From Lonicera japonica (Eukaryota; Streptophyta; Magnoliopsida; Dipsacales; Caprifoliaceae), in contig CM038469.1 in assembly GCA_021464415.1 (NCBI GenBank), forward strand, positions 64,461,650 through 64,525,649: a DNA stretch of 64,000 bases, written 5' to 3'. Of the stretch, positions 12,201-24,256 are shown one piece after another. Each line of letters starts with the position of its first letter. Positions within the stretch are counted from its first letter, which is position 1. The notes under the pieces were generated by a model. That model was not told the origin of the DNA, did no database searches, and worked only from the letters and a program-made list of their open reading frames with translations. Both the position numbers and the translations under genes were made by a program.

Positions 12201-13990
12201 GACACGGAGAAGAGGTACTCTGCCCACGAGAAAGAGTTGCTCGCTGTGGTCCATTGTCTAAGGTTATGGAGGCATTACCTTCTCGGTTCTCGATTTCTAG
12301 TGAAAACGGATAACACCGCGGTTAGTCACTTCCTTAGTCAACTGAAATTGAGTTCCAAACAAGCGAGGTGGTAGGAATTACTAGCTGAATTCAACTTCTG
12401 GATGGAGTATAAAGCAGGCTCGACTAATCAAGTAGCGGATGCGTTGAGCCGTATAGTTGAGTTCTACCAACAGGCGAATGTGTTCCTTAATGCCATTCTT
12501 CGAATCGATAGTCAAGTATCAACTGAAATTCGAGAAAAAATAAAAAATGCGCTACCGCAAGATCCAGTTTCCGCTCAACTATTGAAGATGATCGAGAAGA
12601 GGAAGACGCTACAGTTTTGGTTGGAGGACGGGTTCGTGTTGACAAAGGAAAATCGAGTCTTTGTTCCTCGAGTAGGGGAGTTGAGGCGTACTCTAATCCG
12701 AGAATGTCATGATACTTTGTGGGCGGGACATCCTGGTCAAGAAAGAACGCTGGTCCTCCTCAAGCAAGGTTACTACTGGCCCTAAATGAAAGATGATGTC
12801 GAAAGCTATGTTAGAACTTGCCTTATCTGTCAACAGGACAAGATCGAAAGAAGACAACCAGCAGGGTTATTGGAATCTCTACCCATCCCGGAACGACCGT
12901 GGGAGAGCATTTCGCTTGATTTTATATCAGGCCTACCCAAGTGGGGGACTTGACAACCATCCTCATGGTCATTGATCGGTTCTCTAAATATGCCACTTTC
13001 ATTGCGGTTCCGAAGAACAAGTCTGGTGAGGAGATTGCACAATTATTCTTCAAGCATGTGGTTAAATATTGGGGGATCCCTCGAAGCATTGTCAGCGATA
13101 GGGACTCACGATTTACGGGAAATTTTTGGAAGGAACTCTTCAAGGTTCTCGGCTCCAAGTTGTGTATGAGTTCCAGCTACCACCCTCAGTCCGATGGACA
13201 AACTGAAAGATACAATGCGATGCTCGAGGAATATCTATGCCACTTTGCTAGTGCAACTCAGCGAAATTGGGTCAAATTATTGGATGTGGCTCAATTGTGC
13301 TTCAATGCTCAAAAGAACTCCGGGACAGGCAAGAGTGCTTTCAAAATAGTGACGGGATAGCAGGCAATCCTTCCTCACACCGCCAACTTGATGCCAGTTT
13401 CTAAATCTCCTCGAGCCCATAATTTTTCAGAAGAGTGGAAGCAGAATATTGAGTTGGCTCGTTCGCACCTAGAGAAGGCCATCAATCGAATGAAGAAGTA
13501 TGCAGATAAGAAAAGGCGACCGTTAGAGTTCCAAGTAGGAGATCTCGTAATGGTAAAGCTCCTTCCACAAGATAGGAAGTTCTTAAGGGGTCGAGACCCA
13601 CGCCTTCTGCAAAAATATGAGGGGCCGCTTAGGATTGTGAAGAAAATCGGGAAAGTGGCTTATCGGATTGAACCCCCTAGTTGGCTGAAGGTTCACCCAG
13701 TATTTCATATGTCAGCATGCTGAAACCGTACTTTGCTGATACTTTCGATCCAACCAGGGGAGAGTCTAGTCGTCCAGGGCTAAAGCAGAGAGCAGAAGGG
13801 AAGAAGTCAGTCAAAGCCATCCTGGCCGATCGAGTTGTGACAGCTTCTCGTAAATAACACCAAGAGTTTCTCGTCAAATGGGTAGGAAGGGACCCCGAAG
13901 AGAACACTTGGGAAAGGGCATCAGACCTATCGGCCTTCCAGGACCAGATCACAGCATACCTCAATCAGTTGCCGAGGGCGTCCACAGCTC
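9267..13990 (+). pseudogene. Broken gag-pol polyprotein of the chromovirus
   Basis: The reading starts at ATG 9267. A TAG at 9471-9473 interrupts it, and it resumes in the same frame to 11630 (ATG 9501). Visible in order: the retrotransposon gag domain (roughly 9600-10090), a CX2CX3HX4C zinc knuckle at about 10300-10340, protease motif [10 protein letters not shown] at about 10670, RT from about 11200, with a one-base deletion near 11613 shifting the frame. In the next frame RT keeps its YLDD motif (about 11680), with stops at 11753-11755 and 11762-11764. RNase H (about 12110-12460) carries stops. Integrase spans about 12690-13360, with a stop at 12783-12785, a frame break near 12940 and a stop at 13358-13360. 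A chromodomain lies at about 13820-13960 with one in-frame stop. Such an element could move only with help in trans. Confidence 0.93.
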
Positions 13991-13994
13991 TGGT

Positions 13995-14003
13995 GCGGGA
14001 GGA
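13995..14003 (+). other. Polypurine tract
   Basis: The purine-rich GCGGGAGGA lies immediately before the 3' LTR, where plus-strand DNA synthesis is primed in this class of element. Assigned by position and composition. Confidence 0.7.
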
Positions 14004-14568
14004 TGTCATGGGGTGCCTACCAACAGCACTCGTGACCGACACCGACTACACTTCATCAGCACCGTGCATGCGCCCGAGCGCAGCACGGCCCATCAAGCGA
14101 TCCAGTGTCATCTAGTTTTATTATTGTGTTTAGGTTTCTCATATGTAAATATTGTTTCCATGTAATTAGATCTAGGAATTTCCTTTGTAGTTGTATTGCA
14201 TTTCCTTTGTAAAAGTTTTCTTGTAACTTGTAAGACCCAACGTGCACTGCTACAACTTTGGTATTTTCATTATGTGGTTATATGTGGGGATAAGACTATC
14301 TGCCTCACACCCGAGTTGCCTACCAGTGCACATTGTTTAGCACTTTGTTTTCAAGCTCTTACTTTCTTTCGCATTGTAATAGCTTTCCATGTAATCTCAT
14401 TTCTTGCAATGAAGTAATCTCAATTTGTGCTCACGCTCTCTTTAAAATTACTGTTGTTTCATGTTGTTCGTTGATTGTAAATAAAATTCGATCACACTCG
14501 ACCGGGCTATCGGTTAGCACGGTCGCTCACGCGGCCTCCTTTGTGCCATCAAAGGACGCCCCGTGACA
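14004..14568 (+). repeat. 3' LTR of chromovirus
   Basis: The 565-bp repeat starts TGTCATGGGG and ends CCCCGTGACA. Alignment with the 5' LTR shows about 25 substitutions and one 11-bp length difference. It is followed by the CTAGG target duplication. Confidence 0.95.
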
Positions 14569-14573
14569 CTAGG

Positions 14574-16457
14574 GTTCGACCTCGCTCTTGCCTAAGCTAT
14601 ACAAGTATCCGATTCGTGCACTTACAAGTGTATAAAACATTCACAACACTTATATATATACACACTTCGTAAATCCAAACAGGCACAAAATCTTTGACAA
14701 ACATACAAGAATAATTTTTTAATTTGAGGATCAATGAGAACTTCAGTTTGTGAAGAGGTTTAATCTAAAGGCTTGTGGAGTACTCAGATATGTCTAGAGC
14801 TCGTGATCAATAACATCCATGGAAAGAGACAACTCGATAATCTGAATTGAATTAATCAAATGGAAGGTAAACTCATATATAACGAGGAACTACATCTGGA
14901 TATAAGTTGTTAGGTCTTATAAATTTGGTGTTTCTGAGGGTGGTTTGATATATAACTTAAGTGGAAAAGAATAAAATTTCATGAAATTATTTTATTCGGA
15001 AAGTTTTTTCATGGTAACAAAAACTTAAGATTGCAGTAGTCTTTGAATTACATGGACATTAAGAAACTGAAGCTAAACCAACAATTTGTATCATATATAT
15101 AAATTAATTTCATAAGAAGTTACACAATCAAACACAATTAAATATGAAAAAAAAGAAGAAAAAGATTGTTTCAAACACAAAATAAGTGAACTTGGATGTA
15201 ATGCCACCATTTTCTTACTTAACACGTGTGGTTTGTCACTTGGCTTAATCTTATTTGAATTTTAGGTTTACACACAAATGCCCATTAGATCATTAATTAG
15301 ACTTTTGCAAGATTGTATGCAAAATAGGTTTTGACACCTCAAACTTGGACATAAATTTTGCATAACCATTAAAGATGCTAAATCATATCTCGGTTTGATT
15401 GGATCTAATTCATCTTTCACATCAATTGCTTGTGTTTGTCAATGTGTTCAACTAGCTTTTTAAATGATTTTGATATGAAGGATTTCATCAATGAAGATTT
15501 ATTGTAAAACTAATGGACTTATGACGAATTGTATTTCATTTGGGTCGATCACATTCGCATATATTATTAGAATATATATTCCATTAACCATTGTGGTGCC
15601 TATTTATTTAAATGAACATTTCATAAAAGTTATCAGAACACTCACTTTAACATTTATATTTACAAATGAGTATATAATGAATGTATACTTTTTTGTTTGT
15701 TTATCAGGCACATGGTCTACTTAATAGTTTTTTGTTTAATTTTTTTTTTTGAAACGCACTATTGTGCGGCGATCATAAATCGAGTTGTTTAAGCCTCAAA
15801 AAGAAAGAGGGAAGACTTGAACTCAAAATTTTAAAATTGAAAACCAACCCTTTTACTACTCAAAATACACCTTGAGTCTTGGTCAATGGTCCACCTAATT
15901 AATACGAGTATCTAGGTAGCCACAACTAATGATATTTACGTAGAGCTATATTTTCATTTTTTGGCATCCACGACATTATATCTTAAAGGCATATGCTTTA
16001 ACAGTTTAACATTCCAATTTGATTTGAGAATAATTAATTAAGTTATAAATCGTCCTACTCACCCGGCCCGTAGATAATAGAGTCAAACCCGAAACTCCTA
16101 ATTAGTTAGGGTGGACGTCAAATTAACTTGCTCCAGTTCAAAACAAAATTAAACAACATAATCAACACAATTTTCTTTCTTTTCTATTTTGTTTTTCAAA
16201 AAAAATGTGAGACAGTTAAAAGTATAACAAGTGTTTTGTAAAAGAAAAAAAAAAGTAGGACCACCGTCTATCAAATAGATCATTATTATACATACACTAT
16301 ACACACTTGGGTGGAATTAAAAACAAAATAATCATTTCAATTCAGCATTCAACGTGTGAATTAACGTAAAAGCACCCAAAAAAATGTGTAAATTACATAC
16401 ATTGTGCCATGAAAAACAAATCATATAGTACCTATAGTTTTATTCATTAATTAGTTT
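14574..16457. other. Intergenic DNA; right part of older repeat, then AT-rich
   Basis: About 14574-14900 probably continues the older repeat interrupted by the chromovirus. The rest is AT-rich with no supported gene. At 15738-15900 a T-run followed by 'gggaagacttgaactc' (a minus-strand box-B-like GAGTTCAAGTC) may be a decayed tRNA-derived SINE on the minus strand. Confidence 0.4.
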
Positions 16458-16465
16458 GTGATATG

Positions 16466-17435
16466 TAGGGGCGGAGTCACGTGAGGGCGAGGTGGGGCCA
16501 TGGCCTTACATGGACTTAAAAATAAATAAATTAGAGAGTATAGGGGTCAGTGTGTGAGTTGTGAAATTGTAGGGGCCATTGCCAAAATTTTGGGAGATTT
16601 TGGGCGAGAGGCCTAAGCATAAGAGGAGGGGGGGTATTATTGATTAGAATACGTAAGCTAGGTATTTATTTTGGGCGGGGGCGCAATGTGCGATCGAAGC
16701 TTAAGAGAGGGGGGGGGGGGGGGGGGGCGAGGTATTATTAATTAGAATAGGTAAGCTAGGTATTTATTTTGGGCGGGGGCGCAATGTGCGATCGAAGCTT
16801 AAGAGAGGGGGGGGGGGGGGCGAGGTATTATTAATTAGAATAGGTAAGCTAGGTATTTATTTTGGGCAGGGGCGCAACGTGCGATTGAGTGTATAAATCG
16901 AAGGCGAGTGTTTGTAATATAAGTTTGGGTTGTGACTTAACACAGCAGCCCGCTTACTTAACACAGCAGCCTCCTTTCTCTCATTTCTTTTTCATCAAAG
17001 TTTTGCTGCTTTTTTAGTCTCTTTTTTATAATCTTAGACATTTTGTTTTAAAAATTTGAATATTAAAAATTATGTGTTTTAATATTGATTTATTTCTTAG
17101 ATTGTTAAATATTGATTTTAAATTTGATTATTGAGCTTGATTTGCTTATTAAATTGTTAAATATTAATATTAAATTTGATTATTGAGGTTAATTTGTTTA
17201 TTAGATTATTATTTGATAAATTAATATTTAGATTAATATATGTGTTTGTTGGTTATAGTAGGTTGAATATTGAGTTGATAAAGATATTTTAAAATATATA
17301 ATTAATTTTAGTATATCATTTTTAACTTTTCTGAAATAACGAAACAAATTAGAGAAGTATTTTAGTCAAAAATTGGCCTGATTTGGCTTAAAAAAAATTT
17401 GCTCCCCCTGAAAATTATTCCTGACTCCACCACTG
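16466..17435. mobile_element. hAT-type non-autonomous element containing G-run tandem repeats
   Basis: The left end TAGGGGCGGAGTCACG and the reversed right end CAGTGGTGGAGTCAGG are inverted repeats of hAT type. Exact 8-bp duplications GTGATATG flank the element (16458-16465 and 17436-17443). The interior carries a tandem repeat with long guanine runs (16628-16890) and an AT-rich right half. No transposase is encoded. Confidence 0.85.
16628..16890. repeat. Tandem repeat of about 80-100 bp units separated by poly-G runs
   Basis: Three copies of a unit running from 'ggtattatt(a/g)attagaat' through 'ctaggtatttattttggg' and 'gcgcaa(t/c)gtgcgat' occur. The first two continue through 'cgaagcttaagaga'. 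Uninterrupted G runs precede the units: 7 G (16628-16634), 19 G (16709-16727) and 14 G (16807-16820). Run lengths in an assembly are unreliable. Confidence 0.85.
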
Positions 17436-17443
17436 GTGATATG

Positions 17444-20400
17444 CGTATGATATATACATTATTTTTATTTTCTTCTTTCTTCTTTTTATATTTTTTTTCC
17501 ATTCTTTTAAGATTTAACTGTCAATTGACTAAACTATGAGGTAAGCTTCACTTGACTCCCGACTCTTTAATTATTATCATAACAATAATTACGTATTTTA
17601 ATAGTGGTGTTTGAAAATGGCACGTTAAATACATTTTTATGCATTTTATCGAGATATACTTTTCCTAACTAATTTATGGGCGACACCCATATATCTTTAT
17701 CTCCTATTAATTTTTACTAGCTCAGGTACACTATATAATTTATAAATTTACGAATATATAGTGACATTTAGTCCACCTAACTATAACTTTTTAGAATTAT
17801 GTATATATAGTGACGTTTAGTTCGGAGGTAATTAAGTGTGTTTTTAAATTTAAGGTCTTGAATTCAGTTTTTTTCTATAGTACTAATTTAATATGTGATA
17901 GAGGTAATTTAGTAATTTTGTGTACGTATCAACTCTTGCATAATACAGCCGCACGATGTGTGGTTGTTTTAAATTTTCTTCTACAATTTACTATATGGCT
18001 TAGTTTTTACATAATATATATCGGAAATCAACATATATGTTCAAACAAAAAAATGTTACTTTTAATTAGAAAAATACTATGCATATGCTTATAGGAAATA
18101 AAGATAAAGCACGTACTGTCTATATTTTCTTAAACATGCACCATCATAAATGGAATGACCGATCGACTTGAAGAAGGAAAATAAAATAACAGAAAGCAAG
18201 AAAAGATAGATAAAATATAGTATATCAACCGGCTTTAATTCATAAATAACCAGTTAATTAATTAAAAATCGGAAGGGGGAGCTTTGGATTACAAGTGTAG
18301 CAGAGTGACAAAGCACACATGCACGTACAGTCTATACAGTGAAAATAATAATATGTTCCTTACGGTGCACTTCTTCACATTTAAAATAAAACAGTTAATT
18401 AATTAAAAATCGGAAGGGGGAGCTTTGGATTTTACAAGTGTAGCAGAGATGACAAAGCACACATGCACGAATTACAGTCTATACAGTGAAAATAATAATA
18501 CGAGTTCCTTACGGTGCGGCACTTCTGGTCACATCATTATAAATAAAACGAAGTATAAAGATATGGTCGATACAGGTGTCGAAATTATTACTCGATATGA
18601 TTAAAATCTCACTGGTATTTTAAAAAAAAATCTTATTTTTTCAATCAATTATTTACTATTTATACAGAAAAAGAAAGAGCTATCTATCTATCCTTTTAAA
18701 CCTGTTGAGATAAAGAAAGTGATAGAGATATATTCAATTATCTTCTTCGATCATTCAACACATACTATATATATAGCTTATAAAAGATTTACATAAACTT
18801 GTTTATCCCACATTTATTTATAAGCCTATATATGAGATTACCGTAAATTTAAATCTCTTGTGCAATTGAATTATAAATATATATATATATATATAAGTTG
18901 ATCCCACGTACAAACATCAATAATCAAAAGTTACGTACTCTAGCTTATAATTCCTCTGATCCATAAAGTTATCAACATATTTAATGAAGACACGCGGCAC
19001 TTTTTTTGTAATTAAAAACTTTCTTTCTTCCTTGCTTTTTATTAATAGGTCATGTTAACGTGTGTTCTAAAGGCAAATGTTAAGTACTCATTTTTAAAAA
19101 TAATTAACTCTCACCATACATTAAATATGCCACAAATTCTGTTACAATATTTTATTATTTCTATTTATAGTAGCCTTAACATATATCCCAATGGCACATG
19201 GGATTTGATTTTTTCTTGTGATTTTTTAGTATTTATTACAAAAAATTTGGACAACAATACCCCTACATAAATACTTTTTATACTTTACCAAACAGAAGAA
19301 ATGAAACTTGATAGGAATTTTAGTTTCTTACCTTCATGTGAAAGATAAAGGAATTAATTTTCCTTCCATGAACCAAACGAGGCCTAATAGTGGTAAAATT
19401 AAATTTTTATACACACCAATAACTTTCTTTTTATTTCGTGATTCATTAATCTAAATGCTGAATTAACTAACTATAATATATTAAATATGCATACAAAAAA
19501 TTAGAATAATCAAATATGCATAAATATCTTATCATAATCATGTTATATATTGAATATTGAACCTTACAAAAATTAAATAAAATTAAATATAGTGATTATA
19601 AGGTTAGAACTATAGGATTCATTTGAAGTTTTGTATGCTTGATATACATAATAAAAATAGCTTATCTAATGGGGAATTGATCAATTATGAATATGATAAA
19701 AAGTTATAAATGGATGGAAAACTTCTTAATTTTACATCAGTGTAGCTTGGGAAAAAAATCAAAAACCCTGAGGTTTGAGAGCATCTGACTCAATATTTAA
19801 AACCTTGCAAGTATGCCTCTAAAGTAATTTTTAATTCACTAAAAATTTGACCCTCTGTCTAACTATGTCTGTTAAAGTTGACGGAAAGCTGATGTGCCAA
19901 TTCCAACTCGGCAATAATAAATGACGTGGCTACCAAATGTTAGGATTTTTCGTGTTTTTTTTTCTAATTATAATAATAAAACAATTATTTTTTCTACCCA
20001 AAATACCCCTAAAATTTATATCTAAATAAGTCTAGGCAAATTATAAAATAAAAACTAACCACTAAAATAAATGTCACAAATAAATATTTTAATAGAAGAT
20101 AAAAAATAAGTAGGCAATGAAAACAACTCAAAGAGCCAAAAAAAAGTACCTAAAATTTCTACTGCTTCGCAAAAATAATTTTTAAAAAAATAAAAAAAAT
20201 ACTAATTTACTAAATAAAAAAGCAAAATATTTTCGTCTTTTTTTTATCCGTGTAACTTTATCCTTCCTTGTATATATACATATATAATTAGCTTTACGAC
20301 ATACTCTACATGTGTGCGTGCACTATTATGCTTATTAATTACTAACATCAAAAATGTAAAATGACATTTATTTTAAGTGGTAACTACCTGTGTTTCAAGC

Positions 20401-21506
20401 TTAAGCTTGCAGGTTCAAATCCTCACTTGTGCATTATTTTCAAATAATTTTAATCAATAAGATTATTTTTGTAATTTTATAGACGTACCAAAACTCCTTA
20501 CTCTTACTTAATTATATATAGTATAGATAAATATGAATATGTATTAATTTCATAGAATCACATGTTACACGATAAGACAATACAAAGTTAACGAGTTAAC
20601 GAATTAAGTATAAGTTCACTCTTATCGAATTCGGGTGACCCGTTAAACTTGTTAGTTTTTTATTTTATTTAGGATAACGATAATAGCACTTCAAAAATAT
20701 ATTCAAGCACTCCAAAAATTATCTTCAATGCATAAAAAGTGACCAAAAAGATTTATATAAAGTTTGCTAAAAATGATTTTAAAATGTTAAAGTACTTTTG
20801 TAGAGTGCTAATAGTCTGCTCAATCCATTCACACGCGCTATGGATCAAACCCAAGATTTCTTGCTCAGGGGATTCGAACCCCTTCCACTCGAATCAACTC
20901 ATGTTGGTGTGGAGTGCTAATATCAATACCCTTCAATAAACCTTAGTTATATTAAATTGAAAACTAAATAAATGAGTAATAATAGACGCATTCCAAAATT
21001 ATCTTTATTGACAAGAAAGTGTCATTAAAGATGATTTTGATTCGCTAGAGTACTTTACGAATTGCTAATATCATTACCCTTTATTGAATCACTTTCCCAT
21101 TTGTATGATTTTAGGATTTATGAATATTTATCCATACTTTTTTAATAAGTTTAGTATTTTACTCTTCAATAGTTTTTATAGTGACTTTTTTTCTTAGTTG
21201 TTTTTTCTTTATAAAATTTAATACTTAATTGGGATTATCAGTTTCTATCATGTCACCTGAAAAAAAATCAAATCGTATATGAATTCAAAAAACATTATCA
21301 AATAGCTTATCAACTTATATTTGGGTGGAGAAAAAGATGACCCACGTTTATTAAGATCCGACACAAACCAATTTTACTGCCGTCTCTCTCTCTATATATA
21401 CAATGATAGGAAAGAGAAAGAATATATTTACATGTTTAAGTAGTACTATACTAATAAATAATACTAAATTACATTTGATCGGTCATGAAGTAAGCCCACT
21501 AAAATG
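17444..21506. other. Gene-poor AT-rich intergenic DNA
   Basis: No coding sequence with recognisable features is present. The stretch contains AT runs (about 18870-18893), a tandem duplication at 18251-18545 and a possible tRNA-like/SINE relic near 20375-20430 (GGTTCAAATCC box-B-like). Short frames here have no codon structure or homology I recognise. Confidence 0.5.
18251..18545. repeat. Two-copy tandem duplication, offset 141 bp
   Basis: Copy 1 (18251-18391) and copy 2 (18392 to about 18545) share 'cagttaattaattaaaaatc', 'ggaagggggagctttggatt', 'caagtgtagcagag', 'acaaagcacacatgcacg' and 'acagtctatacagtg'. Copy 2 carries a few small insertions. It is non-coding. Confidence 0.9.
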
Positions 21507-21508
21507 TA

Positions 21509-21791
21509 TTCCCTCCGTCCCAATTTAATTGTCACACTTTGAAAAATTAAAAATTAAGGAGATATAATGATTACTCCAAGAGAAAATACTTATTTCTAAA
21601 AATGTCCTTTACTTTTCTTTTTATAAAAAAGGTGGCAGGACTCATAATAAAAAAAGTGTGGAGAGTTTAAAGGTTAATATTGAAAATAAAAAAATTATTA
21701 TAATTAATGACATACTAAATGTGAAAAGTAGGCAACTATTTTGGAATATTCATAAATGAAATAGTTGACAATTAAATTGGGACGGATGGAA
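21509..21791. mobile_element. Stowaway-type MITE (Tc1/mariner)
   Basis: The 283-bp element has near-perfect inverted ends, left TTCCCTCCGTCCCAATTTAA and reversed right TTCCATCCGTCCCAATTTAA, continuing into ATTGTCA on both sides. TA dinucleotides flank both ends (21507-21508, 21792-21793). The CTCCGTCCC terminus and TA duplication are the hallmark of plant Stowaway elements. Confidence 0.92.
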
Positions 21792-21793
21792 TA

Positions 21794-24256
21794 TTTAAAA
21801 TTCTTTAACCAGTTCAATAAATGATACATCATTTTATATTTTAATTTCTGATTTACTTTTTGTGTATTATAACATTGTTAATTATATACATTAACATTCG
21901 GGTTGTAATAAAATTAGTTAGAGGGTTAAGTATCGCCCACTTTGCCACTGTTCAAAATTTGAAAATCTCGGTTCTCTTCCTCGTTTTCTCAAATTAACCA
22001 AAATTCGAGTATCATGTTATACGTGCATGGCTTATATTAAAATATTTTTAATATCTACTATTTCATTGAGACAAAATAATTTTCAAAGCAGCCAATCAAA
22101 TGAGAAAATTCTAATGAACACTCTTTCTTGAAATTTCCACCAAAACGTACACTTTTTTCTGATTTGATATTCCAGAAGAGTCCAGAGTCCACACGTACGT
22201 ACAAGGCGGAGGTAGCAAAGTTTGCCAAAAGAACTTTCTCTCCGCCAATCAAATTTCTCATATCATACCCTGCGTTGATCACTCCTTAATTAGTATAGTT
22301 GTAGAAGTCCAATTGCTCCACGGGTGTCCGGAGCTTTCGGATGTACGGGCGTAGTCGTTGCGCTGGCCACAAAATTTGCTGCTGCAATGGAGAGCTAATA
22401 CCTGGGGTGGTTAGAGGCCACAGCTTGTGGTTATTAATATTCTTTTAAGGTGTAAGTAGGAGTGAATTTGTTTCATTAAATTTAGTAGACACCATTTTAA
22501 TAATTATTAGATTTGACGATTTCCATCTTAAAAAAATTTAACATGAAATTAAATGGGAGAATTGACCATAAAAAAATTAACCATTGAAAGCACCCCACAT
22601 GTGCGCGCGTGCACACACATATATATCAATAAATTTTGTTTTTCATAAGGACCGATATGTATGGACTAAAATATTTTACTACGTTTTTTCGTCGTAAATA
22701 CATTGAAGATGTTCTATATATTAATATATATATATATATATATTTCATTTTATTCAATTCTTGGTTGAATTATCTCTATCATATTTTATTAAAAAATTCA
22801 ACATATTAATAATTGCTCAAAAGAAAAGTCATTAATATATTTGATATATATATTTATATATTTGACCCTCCTTTTATTTTTGTTTATAATATACATATAT
22901 ATATAAGAAGAGGATCTGATACGTATTGTCAGTATACGAGCAGCACTTTTAGCGACAAAGTTTTATAGCTAAAATTATATCAAAGTGTTTTTGTCAACGA
23001 AAAATTGTTACTAAAGGACCGCTCCATATATGAATGACCCGTATTAAAATTGGACTCTCTCTATATATATATATGTGTTACATTAATTATTTTTAAAAAA
23101 TAAATAACCTTTTGATTTAGGATTAAAAAACTAATAATGCTTTACATTTGTTTATTTGTATTTGTATATGTGTAAACGTGTTAAATGGGGTAAAGAAGTG
23201 AGAAATTCACCTCAGTTTGCGTTTTCTTCTATAATGAAATAGAACAGTTTAGAAAATACTTTTATTTTATCAATTTATTAGGACCTCAAATTTATCTTTA
23301 CCACAGGAGCGTAAAGCCAAGCCGTAAACATGACATTTTTGTTTAAAGAAAAATGGTGAATACTCCCTCATTACAACAATGATATCATTGTTCAATCAAG
23401 GTAACGAATTCAAGAACAAGCATAAAGTCCAATAATTGTGATATTTTTAGTGCCGAATAACATGTTACTAAGAACATATTTATTGATATTGAATTTTTAG
23501 TGACAAAACAATGCGGTGGAAGTGCATTTAGTGATTTACCTCTTCAGTGACATCTTGTATTTTTAGAGACATTTCAAATATATTTTAGAGACATTTAATA
23601 TGTAACTATATATATATATATGAGTATGTTTTTGGTACAGATTAGTCTATACGGGCTGATCCTTTTTATGACGATTTTTTATCATAAAAATATTTTTTAT
23701 AATATAAAACTGTCAAAACATTTTAGAGACATTTATTTCTAATGCTCGCTAAAGCACCACCTTACCGCTCTCTGCTCCACCATCCACCTCGGGTCATTGG
23801 CTGGCTGGCTGCTAGGAAAGTTGCCGAAAAAATAGTGCTCTTTAACTTTTTTTTTTTTTGCTTATGATTGATTCAACTAGTGAGTTGCTAATGTCAGTGT
23901 TTAACTGATATGCACACACATATTCTCGTTTGTTCTTTCCCTTAAAAAACAAGAATGTATGTGTGTGTCATATATACATATATATATATATATATATACA
24001 CCCCACATTTACATATACATATATTGCATGTGCAATTCAGATATAAAAAAAATTAAAGGAAAGAATTTGTGAAACAGTAACGGTGTAGTGGTTGAGTTTA
24101 ATTTTAATTACACTTGCAATTGTCAAGGATTCAATTTATATTGCTTAAACTATGTTATAAATTTTTTTGGAAAATAAAAGCTTGCAGGGCAAAATCAGAA
24201 TGCAAAAATATGACACAGATTCGTGGGTGGGGTGGGGTGGGGGGGAAGTGAGAGAG
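21794..24256. other. AT-rich intergenic DNA downstream of the EG45-like gene
   Basis: No supported gene. Several AT runs occur (22719-22742, 23971-23998). About 22950-23045 and 23440-23760 contain 'agcgacaa'/'agagacattt' words of the kind seen again near 61000-61310 and 62630-62690; these look like decayed DNA-transposon pieces. A short GC-richer patch at 22300-22430 is not explained. Confidence 0.4.

Larger units (their letters stand above)
8621..14568 (+). mobile_element. Ty3/gypsy chromovirus LTR retrotransposon, decayed
   Basis: A complete but inactive element. The two LTRs (8621-9196 and 14004-14568) begin TG and end CA. The flanking 5-bp duplication is CTAGG (8616-8620, 14569-14573). 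A tRNA-iMet type primer-binding site follows the 5' LTR and a purine tract precedes the 3' LTR. The domain order is gag with zinc knuckle, aspartic protease, reverse transcriptase, RNase H, integrase, chromodomain, which marks it as a chromovirus of the Metaviridae. Several stop codons and frame breaks interrupt the polyprotein. The LTRs differ by about 25 substitutions by eye (roughly 4%) plus one 11-bp indel, so insertion is neither very recent nor ancient. Confidence 0.95.

Noticed and set aside
20370..20430. Possible tRNA gene
   Set aside because: A box-B-like GGTTCAAATCC is present but no cloverleaf can be drawn; at most a SINE relic. The same holds for the sites near 6975, 27560, 42620, 58990 and 63440.
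22305..22450. Short Cys-rich frame (RCAGHKICCCNG) in a GC-richer patch
   Set aside because: Only about 48 codons, no signal peptide or start codon, and no family I recognise; chance cannot be excluded.
24229..24246. GGGTG repeats near the end of the EG45-like gene as a regulatory quadruplex
   Set aside because: Short purine-rich simple sequence with no further support.
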